The notes under the pieces: model-generated
The model's input: the letters and a program-made list of their open reading frames with translations, nothing else
The model's database searches: none
Told to the model about the DNA's origin: nothing
NCBI GenBank assembly: GCA_024653215.1
Contig: JANLFU010000002.1
Span: forward strand, 62,001 to 126,000
Origin: Candidatus Saccharicenans sp.
GTDB lineage: Bacteria; Acidobacteriota; Aminicenantia; Aminicenantales; Saccharicenantaceae
Direction: 5' to 3'
Length of the DNA stretch: 64,000 bases
Translations under genes and position numbers: made by a program
Shown: positions 25,489 through 33,554 of the stretch, piece by piece
Position numbering within the stretch: the first letter of the stretch is position 1
Layout of the letters: the number at the start of each line of letters is the position of its first letter

Positions 25489-27489
25489 TCAGAATAACGG
25501 CCGGCCGGTGATTTCAGGTGGAATTTTAACCCCGAACAGCGTCAGAATGCCAGCGGTCACGTCTTCCAGGGCCGGTTGCTCCAGCCGGGCCGGCCGGCTG
25601 GCCAGCAACACTCCCGGGATCAGGTCGGGAGCTGTCATGTGGTCGCCGCTCCATTTCTGGGGATTGTCTTCGATGAGCTCTCTCGGGAAACTGCCCAGGG
25701 GCGAGTTCCAGGAGATGCGGTAATTACGATTAAAACCAAGGATTATATCCGGGGCCTCGGGTAGATAGGCCCCGCTGTAAACTTCGGAGGTCAGGTAAGC
25801 TTTGAGGATGACTTTTTCCCCGGTCAGGGGGTCGGTGACCTGTTCCAGCTTGTGGGCCAGTTCCCGGAGCAGTGGCTCCTTTTCTTCCGGCCGGACCAGG
25901 CCCTGGGCTTCCCGGCCCTTGAGGTTCAGGTACAGGGCGTTGAGTCCGACACCGTAGGCCCTGGTCCTCGACCAGTCGGTTGCCTGAAATAAAGACACTT
26001 CTTCCGGCCTGGTTCCCGGGCGAAGCACGTGGTAACCGTTTCTCAGGAGCCAGGTGTTGAGGTTAAAACCGCGCCGGAAGGGACAGAAGCCGTGGTCGGA
26101 CATGACCACGATGACCGTGTTCCGGTCCACCTTCTCCATCGCCAGCTGCAGGGCCCGGTCCATCTGGCGGTAGGTCTGCTCGATGACCTGGCCGAACTCG
26201 GCCGCCAGCTTCTCGTTGTAGGCCGGGTGGTTGCGGTCTATCAGGCGAAAGAACATGTGCTGGCGCTGGTCGGCGTTGGAAAAATAATAGAAGAGAAGGC
26301 CCGAGCGGAAGTTCCTGAGCTCCTCTTCCAGCATGGCCATGGATTCCTGGTAGACGATTTCATCCTGGGCCAGGAACTCCTTTTCGTCCAGGACATCGTT
26401 TTCCAGGGCGGCGGTATCGGCCGGCAGTCCCTTGGTGAAGAACGGCCCGAACTTTCTGGCCAGCTCCCGGGAATAACTTTCCGGGGTGCTCAGCGGCAGG
26501 GCCGGGTCAGATGGATCGATGTTTATCGGGCTGACGTAGAGCTTGAATTTCGGCCGGACTTCCTTGAGGTAAAACATGCAGATTCCGCTGACGCCCTGGG
26601 TTGGAATAAAATCAAACCTGATTTTCTTCCAGCCGCTCCATTCTTTTTCCCTCAGGATAAACTCCTGGTCCTGGTAGGCAATCTTGGCCACCGGGTTGAC
26701 CGGGTCGATAAAAACCTTGAAGTCGACAAAGGTTTCCGGGTTGCCCCGCTGGAAGGGGTTGTTGGGTCCCGGGATCCGGGCTTCCACCCGGTTGCCGATG
26801 ACGTAGACATCGTGTACCCGGCCGCCCCCTCCGTATTCTTCGGTAACGGTCTTGTATTCGTTGGTGTAATAGTTGAAAAGTCCGTAATAGCCCTTGAGGT
26901 CGGGGGTACCCATGCCGGAAAAAGTGCGTTGCTTGGTTTCAACCGGCGGGTAATTGGAAGGAATCTTGAACACGGTGGCCGGGATGTCGTAATCTTCCAG
27001 GATCTGCCAGAAAGCCCGTCCCCGGCGCAGGTTTCTGATTTCCCCGCCCGAGAGCGGAATGTTCAGCTTGCCCAGCCTGAGGTTATGCCTGGCCGGCAGG
27101 CTCTCGGAAGCGGAAAACACCGGCAGGTAGGTCCTGGGGTCGCGGTGGACAAAATCAAAAATGCCATGGCCGCCGGGATTGGTCCCTGTGATGAAATTGG
27201 CCCAGGCCACCGGGCTCTGTGGCGGGACGCTCGAACCAAGCGGACGGTAGGTTCCCGAGGCGGCCAGCTTCTGGAAATGGGGGAGCTTGCCCTCCTGGAG
27301 GAAGCGGTCGAGGAGAACGGTATCCAGGCCGTCCATGCCCAGGACCAGTACCTTCAGCCCGGTTTCTTTCCGACCGGCAGTCCGAAGGAAAGCCTGGCCA
27401 GGAGCAAGAAGAAGTCCGGCCGATGTACCCAGGACCAGCTGCAGGAACTCCCGTCGTTTGAGGGCCTCTTCATTTTTTCTTCCGGACAT
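25489..27489 (-). CDS. Alkaline phosphatase superfamily (type I phosphodiesterase-like) enzyme, Tat signal
   Basis: Third of three tandem AlkP-superfamily genes. The N-terminus carries a twin-arginine signal (KRREFLQLVLGTSAGLLL), so the folded enzyme should be exported. Metal and nucleophile motifs: LVLGMDGLD, the Ser/Thr region SPVAWANFITGTNPGGHG, and VVMSDHGFCPFRRGFNLNTWL. These fit nucleotide pyrophosphatase/phosphodiesterase-type members. I use the ATG at 27489, which has a weak AGG upstream and overlaps the previous gene by 20 bases; the track's ATG at 27522 is possible. The substrate is unknown. Confidence 0.87.
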   Translation of the reverse strand: MSGRKNEEALKRREFLQLVLGTSAGLLLAPGQAFLRTAGRKETGLKVLVLGMDGLDTVLLDRFLQEGKLPHFQKLAASGTYRPLGSSVPPQSPVAWANFITGTNPGGHGIFDFVHRDPRTYLPVFSASESLPARHNLRLGKLNIPLSGGEIRNLRRGRAFWQILEDYDIPATVFKIPSNYPPVETKQRTFSGMGTPDLKGYYGLFNYYTNEYKTVTEEYGGGGRVHDVYVIGNRVEARIPGPNNPFQRGNPETFVDFKVFIDPVNPVAKIAYQDQEFILREKEWSGWKKIRFDFIPTQGVSGICMFYLKEVRPKFKLYVSPINIDPSDPALPLSTPESYSRELARKFGPFFTKGLPADTAALENDVLDEKEFLAQDEIVYQESMAMLEEELRNFRSGLLFYYFSNADQRQHMFFRLIDRNHPAYNEKLAAEFGQVIEQTYRQMDRALQLAMEKVDRNTVIVVMSDHGFCPFRRGFNLNTWLLRNGYHVLRPGTRPEEVSLFQATDWSRTRAYGVGLNALYLNLKGREAQGLVRPEEKEPLLRELAHKLEQVTDPLTGEKVILKAYLTSEVYSGAYLPEAPDIILGFNRNYRISWNSPLGSFPRELIEDNPQKWSGDHMTAPDLIPGVLLASRPARLEQPALEDVTAGILTLFGVKIPPEITGRPLF

Positions 27490-29680
27490 CGGAGCCTGCC
27501 TTTTTCTGAACGTTTTCTCCATTTTCTTTTTTTATTTTACCCGAATCTTCCGGAAGAAGCGACCGGCCATCCAGGTAGGCCGGCAGCGGAACCCCGAACA
27601 GCTGGAGGACGGTCGGGGCTATGTCCATGATGCTGGCCTCCCGGGCGTCCAGCTTCAGGTTGCTGAACAGCACTCCGGGAACCAGGGCCGGGTCCAGGCA
27701 GTGGTCGGCCGACCAGGCCTTACGATTGTCCTCGATGACAGTCCGGTTGACCTTGCCCACCACCGAGTCCCAGGAAGCCCGGTAACCCTGGTTGTAGGCC
27801 ACGATCAGGTCGGGAGCGTTATCCCGGTAGGGCCCATGGTAAATCTTTTCAGAATCAATCAGCCGGTTGATGGCCACCGAGCCCTTTTCCGGGTCTTTAA
27901 GCCCGGAGAGTTTTTCCATGAGCTCCTGCTTGAGGCGCCGGCTTTCTTCTCCCGGCTCAACGATTCCCTGGGCCTCGCGACCGCGGAGGTTGAGGTAGAT
28001 TCCGGCCAGGCCCAGGGCATAGGCCCTGGTCCGGCTCCAGTCAACCTGGCGGAACCATTCCTCGCTTTCGCTGGCCCCTTCCTTGAGATGAAGGTAGCCA
28101 TTCAGGTATAGCCAGGAGTTCAGGTTGACCCCGCGGCGGAAAGCCTTGAAGCCATGGTCGGACATGACGAACAGGCAGCTTTTGTCGTCCAGGCTGTTCA
28201 GGACCCGGCCGACCAGCGTGTCCATTTTCTGGTAGAGTTCTTCCAGCACCCGGGAGCCGTCTTCCAGCCTGGCCGTTGGCTGGTAGGCTGGATGGCTTTT
28301 ATCGAGGTAGCGCCAGAACATGTGCTGGATGCTATCGGTGGTTTCAAAAACACAGGCCAGGAGCCCGCGGCGGGTTTTCTTCAGGCCGTTGAAGAAAATT
28401 TTTTCCCAGTCCTCGTGGAAGGAATAAGCCAGTTCCAGGAAAGCCTTTTCCGGAAGTACTCCCTCGTTGAGGGCCCAGGTGTCGTTGGCCTCGCCCAGGG
28501 TGACGTAGCTGCCGAATAGCCTGGCCAGGTAGGGCGCATAAATAAAAGGATGGGAAATGGGCAGGGCCGGCTTTTCCGGGTCGATGTTGAGCGGAGTGAC
28601 GTAGAGTTCAAAGTGCGGTTTTAGGTTCAGCAGGTAGAACCGGGCGATGCCCCGGATTTTCATTCCCGGCCCGGCCGGGAAGCTGAGCCTGACCCAGGGC
28701 GAAAAAACGCCCTTCTTCAGTTCGAAACGCTGGCCCGAGACTTCCACCAGGGCCGAGTCCTGCTCGTAGTTGAGTTTTATGGTCATCGGCAGCCGAATTT
28801 CTTCCGGCTTTTTTAGAAGGGAATTTTCGGGGCCACCCAGGTAGGTCCTGACCACCTGGCCTTCCACCGTGACCAGCTGGCTTTCTCCACCCTCTTTTTT
28901 CTCCAGGCGGGCCGGGTTGCTGGTATAAAAAAGGAAGGTGCCCTGGCTGCCTTTAAGGTCGGGCAGGCACATCCCCGACAGCAGGTGCCCGGCGAATTTC
29001 TCCGGGGGGAAGGTGATGGGCACCCGGAGCACGGTGGAAAAAATGCCCTGCTGGCCGAGGATTTTCCAGAAGGGCTGGCTTCGGCGCAGCAGTTTTATTT
29101 CCGGCCGGCCCAGGGGTATCCGGTACCGGCCCAGCGGTATAAACCGGCGCGGCGGTCCTATCCGGGCCGAGGACAGGTCCGGCAGGTAATTCTTCGGGTT
29201 GCGGCTTAAAAAATCGAAGATGTTGTGTTTTGATGGTTCGCAGCCGGTCATGAAGGAAGACCAGGCCACGGGGGAAATGGCCGGGGTGGTCGTCTGCAGG
29301 GGTCGGTAGGTTCCCTCTTTTTTTAGCCGGCTGAGGTTGGGCAGCTTGCCCTCGGCCATGAACTTTTCGGCCAGCACCGGGTCCATCCCGTCAAAGCCGA
29401 GGATGATGACCCGGTCGACCCGGCTGTGGCGGTAGGCCTTCTGACCCCGGAGCAGGCGGAGCAATAGCCGGAAGGGCCAGCTCAGCAAGGAGAAAAAGGC
29501 CAGGAAAAAGGTCAGGAAGAAAACCAGGAAGGATGAGAGGAAAGCAAATCCGGCTCCCGGCCCGATATAAGCTGCGGCGCTGACGGTCAGGCTGAGGAGC
29601 AGAAAGAAGAATAGCCGGTAATTCAGGACAGGCCCTGGCCGACGGTTCGGGTAGGAGTTTTCACCGCTTGCGGCTTTCAT
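27470..29680 (-). CDS. Membrane-anchored alkaline phosphatase superfamily enzyme
   Basis: 736 residues. The N-terminus has two hydrophobic segments (RLFFFLLLSLTVSAAAYIGPGAG and FLSSFLVFFLTFFLAFFSLLSW), so the enzyme is membrane-bound. The AlkP fold follows: VIILGFDGMDPVLAEKFM, SPVAWSSFMTGCEPSKHNIFDF (nucleophile region), and LFVMSDHGFKAFRRGVNLNSWL. The order of motifs and much of the sequence parallel the next gene, so they are paralogues. It starts 4 bases inside the preceding gene (ATGA overlap), implying coupled translation. The C-terminal tail is Lys-rich. Confidence 0.88.
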   Translation of the reverse strand: MKAASGENSYPNRRPGPVLNYRLFFFLLLSLTVSAAAYIGPGAGFAFLSSFLVFFLTFFLAFFSLLSWPFRLLLRLLRGQKAYRHSRVDRVIILGFDGMDPVLAEKFMAEGKLPNLSRLKKEGTYRPLQTTTPAISPVAWSSFMTGCEPSKHNIFDFLSRNPKNYLPDLSSARIGPPRRFIPLGRYRIPLGRPEIKLLRRSQPFWKILGQQGIFSTVLRVPITFPPEKFAGHLLSGMCLPDLKGSQGTFLFYTSNPARLEKKEGGESQLVTVEGQVVRTYLGGPENSLLKKPEEIRLPMTIKLNYEQDSALVEVSGQRFELKKGVFSPWVRLSFPAGPGMKIRGIARFYLLNLKPHFELYVTPLNIDPEKPALPISHPFIYAPYLARLFGSYVTLGEANDTWALNEGVLPEKAFLELAYSFHEDWEKIFFNGLKKTRRGLLACVFETTDSIQHMFWRYLDKSHPAYQPTARLEDGSRVLEELYQKMDTLVGRVLNSLDDKSCLFVMSDHGFKAFRRGVNLNSWLYLNGYLHLKEGASESEEWFRQVDWSRTRAYALGLAGIYLNLRGREAQGIVEPGEESRRLKQELMEKLSGLKDPEKGSVAINRLIDSEKIYHGPYRDNAPDLIVAYNQGYRASWDSVVGKVNRTVIEDNRKAWSADHCLDPALVPGVLFSNLKLDAREASIMDIAPTVLQLFGVPLPAYLDGRSLLPEDSGKIKKENGENVQKKAGSDVRKKK

Positions 29681-30975
29681 TTAATCTTTTTGACGATGAG
29701 TCCGGCCAGGTCCTCGATGGCCAGGTCGGGTCCGTGTTCTTCCATCGACCAGAAGAAAGCGTCGTCCCAGGTGTGCATTCCCTGCAGGTGGCTGCGCCCG
29801 AACACTTCTTTCTTACGGATGGAACCCTTCAGGTCGAAACCGGGCTCGGATACCACCACCAGGTCCGGGCCGCGGGAAGTATATTTACCGTCGTAAATTT
29901 CCTCGGCTTTGAAAACATGGCGGATAACTTTCCGGCCCTCGTATTCCAGCTTGAGCAGTTTCTCGGCAATTTCCTGCTTGAGTTCCTTCTTGTCCGACCG
30001 ATCCACCCGCCCCCGGGGAAATTTTTTCTTCAGGTTGAGGTAGATGCGGTTGGGGTCGAGGGCAAAGGCCACCGTCCGGTTGGAAATGTCGTTAAGGGTC
30101 CTGGGTTCGGGAGTGTTAAAGGACAGGTAGCCGTTCCGGGCCAGCCAGGCGTTGAGGTAGACTTCCTGGACGATGCCGGTAAAACCGTGGTCGGACAGCA
30201 GGAAAAGGTTTTCCTCGCTCTCGTTCATCTTCTTGAAGGTGTTGAGGATCTTGGCGATGATGCGGTCAATCTGCTGGTAGAAGTCCAGGAAGGCCTGGTG
30301 GTAGGGATGGTCCTTGTGCTCGTAGGCCGACCACAGGAAGTGGTGCAGCCGGTCGGTGCAGGTGATGACAAACTGGAAATAGTCCCAGTCCTGTTCCCAG
30401 AAATAGTTCAGGGCCTTCTGGTGGCTGGCCATGGTCTTGGAAATTTCCTGCCAGAGAACCGAGGGGTTGTCGGCCACCTTGCCCGAGTCCACGTCTATCT
30501 GGTAGCCCATCTGCTCCAGGGCGGTGAAGTAGCTCTGGGGGAAGACCGAACGGGACAGGTCGACGGCCACGAAGCCGGAAACCAGGACCCCGTTTATCCT
30601 CCGGGCCGGGTAGGTGGAGGGCTGGTTGATGACGATGCTCTTCAGGCCGCGACTTCCCAGCCGGTCCCAGATGGTTTCGGCCTTGACGTCCAGGAAATTG
30701 GGCAGCCTGATTTCGTAGGTCCCGGGCTTGAAGTCGGTGAAGCCGAAGATGCCGTGGCTGCCCGGGTTGGTCCCGGTCATGAAGTTGGTCCAGGAAACGG
30801 CTGATATCTCGGGCAGGCTGGCCTTCATCCGGTGCAGGTGGCCGATGTCCAGCAGGCGGGCCACGGTGCTCATCACCCCGGACTTGGCCAGCTCCAGGAG
30901 CATGGAGTGGGGGACACCGTCCAGCCCGATAACGCAGATTTTTCGGCGGGGTTTCTGTTTTCTGATTATGGCCAT
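29677..30975 (-). CDS. Alkaline phosphatase superfamily enzyme, cytoplasmic-looking, first of three
   Basis: 432 residues, no signal peptide or membrane segment. Motifs: ICVIGLDGVPHSML (metal Asp), SAVSWTNFMTGTNPGSHGIFGF (nucleophile region), and LFLLSDHGFTGIVQEVYLNAWL (metal His/Asp). It is shorter than its two downstream paralogues. It heads the seven-gene operon. The ATG at 30975 lies only about 10 bases from a perfect TATAAT and has no ribosome site, so the message is probably leaderless. The family hydrolyses or transfers phosphoesters; the substrate is unknown. Confidence 0.87.
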   Translation of the reverse strand: MAIIRKQKPRRKICVIGLDGVPHSMLLELAKSGVMSTVARLLDIGHLHRMKASLPEISAVSWTNFMTGTNPGSHGIFGFTDFKPGTYEIRLPNFLDVKAETIWDRLGSRGLKSIVINQPSTYPARRINGVLVSGFVAVDLSRSVFPQSYFTALEQMGYQIDVDSGKVADNPSVLWQEISKTMASHQKALNYFWEQDWDYFQFVITCTDRLHHFLWSAYEHKDHPYHQAFLDFYQQIDRIIAKILNTFKKMNESEENLFLLSDHGFTGIVQEVYLNAWLARNGYLSFNTPEPRTLNDISNRTVAFALDPNRIYLNLKKKFPRGRVDRSDKKELKQEIAEKLLKLEYEGRKVIRHVFKAEEIYDGKYTSRGPDLVVVSEPGFDLKGSIRKKEVFGRSHLQGMHTWDDAFFWSMEEHGPDLAIEDLAGLIVKKIK

Positions 30976-30985
30976 TTACCCGATT

Positions 30986-31013
30986 ATTATAACATCAGGC
31001 GGCCGGCTGTCAA
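30986..31013 (-). promoter_or_regulatory. Consensus sigma-70 promoter of the AlkP/EMC3-like/Skp operon
   Basis: Minus strand TTGACA, 16-base spacer, TATAAT: perfect matches to both hexamers, the best promoter in the window. The expected start is about 30979, 3-5 bases from the first codon at 30975. Confidence 0.75.
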
Positions 31014-31078
31014 TTTTTTCCGGGCAAAAGACCGGCTATCTAATTGATAAACAATGAATTGTGGGCGGCCCCGGAATT

Positions 31079-31771
31079 TCAGTGCGCTTCCTGGCCGCCG
31101 GCCTTGAGGACCTGTTCCAGGAACATCTCCTCCGGCACCGCCCCTTCCAGGCTCAGGCTGTCGTTGAAGATGGTCTTGGGAACGCCGAACACCTCGTACT
31201 TCTGGGTAAGTTCAGGAAATTCAGTGGCTTCGACCATGGCCGCCCTGACCAGGGGAGATTCCAGGGCCATCTGGTGGCCCAGGCGGACGGCCACCGGGCA
31301 GTAGGGGCAGGTGGGAGTGACAAAAACCTGGATGTTGACCTCTTTATCGAGCTTCTTAAGGGCAGTCTTGGTTTCCTCTGATAACTCGGTTTCGCCCCGG
31401 CTGACGTCCACGATGGCCTCCAGCAGGCTCATGAACTCGTAGCCCGAGGGTATCCCGAAGAAGCGGATGCCGGCATCCTTTTCGCCCATGACCACGATGG
31501 CCGGCACCTTGTCCACCTGGAACTCGGCCGCCCGGGCCGGTTCCTTCTCAAAATCGTACACGGTCAGCTTGATTTTATCGGTCAGACCGGCCAGCTCTTC
31601 CAGCAGCTGCTTGGTTTCCGGGCAGAAACCGCAGTCTTCCTGGACCTCGCGCCCGGGCACGATCAGCGGGCTCTTTTCCTTCTGGAAATAGACCAGGTTA
31701 ACCGGGTTCCGAAGCTCGGCCTCGAATTTTTTCCGGGTAAAATCCCTGACTTCTTCGTTAAGAAGTTGCAT
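31079..31771 (-). CDS. Protein disulfide oxidoreductase with two thioredoxin folds (PDO/glutaredoxin-like)
   Basis: 230 residues containing two thioredoxin-like units, each with a CxxC: DCGFCPET near residue 48 and TPTCPYCPVA near residue 152, both followed by the cis-Pro strand (KVPAIVV, GVPKTIF). This is the layout of the 26-kDa protein disulfide oxidoreductases of thermophiles and anaerobes, which act in cytoplasmic disulfide chemistry or as thioredoxin-reductase-linked reductants. No signal peptide. AAGGAG precedes the ATG. It stands alone upstream of the AlkP operon on the same strand; the 103-base gap holds that operon's promoter. Confidence 0.9.
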   Translation of the reverse strand: MQLLNEEVRDFTRKKFEAELRNPVNLVYFQKEKSPLIVPGREVQEDCGFCPETKQLLEELAGLTDKIKLTVYDFEKEPARAAEFQVDKVPAIVVMGEKDAGIRFFGIPSGYEFMSLLEAIVDVSRGETELSEETKTALKKLDKEVNIQVFVTPTCPYCPVAVRLGHQMALESPLVRAAMVEATEFPELTQKYEVFGVPKTIFNDSLSLEGAVPEEMFLEQVLKAGGQEAH

Positions 31772-31878
31772 GTTCGCTCTCCTTTTCTCTTTTTGTTATC
31801 GGGATGTTAATTCCTACTATTCCTATAAGTTTAATATAGATTCTGAAAAGAATCAAGGCCCAGCCTCGGCCGGCCGGA

Positions 31879-31907
31879 TTGACAACTACCGGGGAATGGG
31901 CTTAAAT
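31879..31907 (+). promoter_or_regulatory. Promoter of the class III aminotransferase gene
   Basis: TTGACA, 17-base spacer, TTAAAT (or TAAATT at 18). The start site would be about 35 bases upstream of the ATG at 31951. The same TTGACA-17-TTAAAT pair occurs before the outer-membrane protein gene. Confidence 0.5.
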
Positions 31908-31950
31908 TAAACTTCTTTTCAATCTTACGCCTGCGGGCGGCGAAAGTAAA

Positions 31951-33336
31951 ATGGAAAAATTATTCCGCTACCTGGAAAGGGAATACCGGAAGAAAACGGC
32001 GAAAAGCGCCGCTCTGTTCCGCCGGGCTTCCCGGGTCATGGTCCGCGGGGGCAGCCATTCCCTCCGGCTGTGGAAACCCTATCCCTTCTTTCCGGTCTCG
32101 GCCGCCGGGGCGGAAGTCAGCGACGTTGACGGAAACCGCTACCTTGATTACTGGCAGGGACATTACGCCAACATCCTGGGTCATAACCCCGAGGTCATCC
32201 GCCGGGCAGTGGAGCCCCATTTCCAGCACGGCACCTTTCATACCGGTTTCGAGACCCTGTCCCAGGTGGAGCTGGCCGAAAGGCTGCTGGCCAGCCTGGG
32301 CCGCCGGGGGCTTAAAGTCCGCTTTACCACTTCCGGGACCCTGGCCTCCACCTACGCCGTGATGCTGGCCATGGGCTACACCGGCCGCCAGCGCGTCCTC
32401 AAGGTCGGCGGTGGCTGGCACGGGGCCTCTCCCTACCTGCTCAAAGGGGTGAAGTTTCAGCCCGGAGCCGGATTCCGGGCCGCGGATTCGGCCGGGGTGC
32501 CCCCCGAGTTCAGCCGCCAGGTGCTCATCACCAGGTTCAACGACTGCCAGCACCTGTCGGATGTTTTCCAGAAGCACGGCCGGAAGCTGGCCGCCTTCAT
32601 CCTGGAACCCTTTATCGGTGTCGGGGGGTTCCTGTTCTGCTCCCGCCAGTACCTGGAGCTGGCCCGGCAGCTTTGCGACCGCTACGGGGTGGTCCTGATT
32701 TTCGACGAAATCATCTCCGGTTTCAGGTTCTGCGCCTCGGGCCTGCAGAAGCTCTACGGCCTTTCACCCGATATTTCTCTTTTTGGCAAGTTAATCGGCG
32801 GCGGGCAGGCGGTGGCGGCCGTGGTCGGTAAAGCCGAGATCATGGAAGGCTGTGAACCGTCGGGCCTGAAACACAGGCGTGTCCACTTTGAGGGCGGCAC
32901 CTTTTCCTCTCACGAAGAATACATGAGGGCCGGCCTGGCCATGCTGGATTACCTGGAAAAGAACCAGCACCGGGTTTATCCTTACCTCGGGCAGCAAGCC
33001 GAAAAGCTCAGGCGCGGCATAGAAAGGGTTTTCCGGGAAGAGGGACTGGAGGCCGTCTGCACCGGCGACGGCCACGAGCTGGTACCGGACTCGTCCTTTT
33101 TCATGGTCAACTTTCCGAGGAAAAAAATCGACTACCGCCAGCCCGAAGACCTCTGGAACCCGGAACGTTCAAACGTTACCCTGAGGGAGGAAGTCCTGAA
33201 ACTGGCCCTGCTCCTTAACGGGGTCCACGTGGTTCACGGCGGGGGCTGCCTGTCGACCGCTCACACCCCGGAGGACGTCGACCGGACCATCCAGGCCTAT
33301 GCCGAGGCCGCCCGCATTTTCAGGCGGTTCTTATAA
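31951..33336 (+). CDS. Class III aminotransferase, glutamate-1-semialdehyde aminomutase-like
   Basis: 461-residue fold-type I PLP enzyme. Landmarks: VRGGSHSLRLWKPYPFF at the N-terminus, YLDYWQGHYANILGHNPEV, TTSGTLASTYAVMLAM, FDEIISGFRF, and the PLP Lys in FGKLIGGGQAVAAVVG. It resembles HemL but has substitutions in the usual NSGTEA signature, and no haem genes are nearby, so it may be another class III aminotransferase (for example in amino-sugar or secondary metabolism). The weak ribosome site is GGCGAAAG. Transcribed alone. Confidence 0.85.
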   Translation: MEKLFRYLEREYRKKTAKSAALFRRASRVMVRGGSHSLRLWKPYPFFPVSAAGAEVSDVDGNRYLDYWQGHYANILGHNPEVIRRAVEPHFQHGTFHTGFETLSQVELAERLLASLGRRGLKVRFTTSGTLASTYAVMLAMGYTGRQRVLKVGGGWHGASPYLLKGVKFQPGAGFRAADSAGVPPEFSRQVLITRFNDCQHLSDVFQKHGRKLAAFILEPFIGVGGFLFCSRQYLELARQLCDRYGVVLIFDEIISGFRFCASGLQKLYGLSPDISLFGKLIGGGQAVAAVVGKAEIMEGCEPSGLKHRRVHFEGGTFSSHEEYMRAGLAMLDYLEKNQHRVYPYLGQQAEKLRRGIERVFREEGLEAVCTGDGHELVPDSSFFMVNFPRKKIDYRQPEDLWNPERSNVTLREEVLKLALLLNGVHVVHGGGCLSTAHTPEDVDRTIQAYAEAARIFRRFL

Positions 33337-33354
33337 TTTTTAATCCGACCCGAC

Positions 33355-33474
33355 TTAATTCCCGCCACGGCAGCCCGACGCGACGGTGATTATTTTCTGA
33401 AGACGGGAGTTGGCCTGGTTCAGGCCCCGGGCAAATTCAACCTTGGCCCGCACCAGGTTTTCGAGTGCGGTCAG
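33355..33474 (-). pseudogene. Possible C-terminal gene remnant
   Basis: Minus strand, between a TGA and a TAA, an open stretch of 39 codons reads LTALENLVRAKVEFARGLNQ and continues ANSRLQKIITVASGC. It has the helical, heptad-like composition and GC-rich third positions of real genes here, but no start codon with a ribosome site. It resembles the C-terminal helix of some outer-membrane efflux proteins, which is only an impression. It lies downstream of the rhamnosidase gene. It could be chance. Confidence 0.22.
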
Positions 33475-33554
33475 TCAAGGCAGGAATGATAGGAGGGAAT
33501 TCAGACCACATAACCCGGCAGAAAAGGTTGGTTTTTCCCGGTCTTCATTCATGT

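Noticed and set aside
27287-28111. 274-codon plus-strand ORF across the AlkP genes
   Set aside because: Shadow of the overlapping 25489-27489 and 27470-29680 genes.
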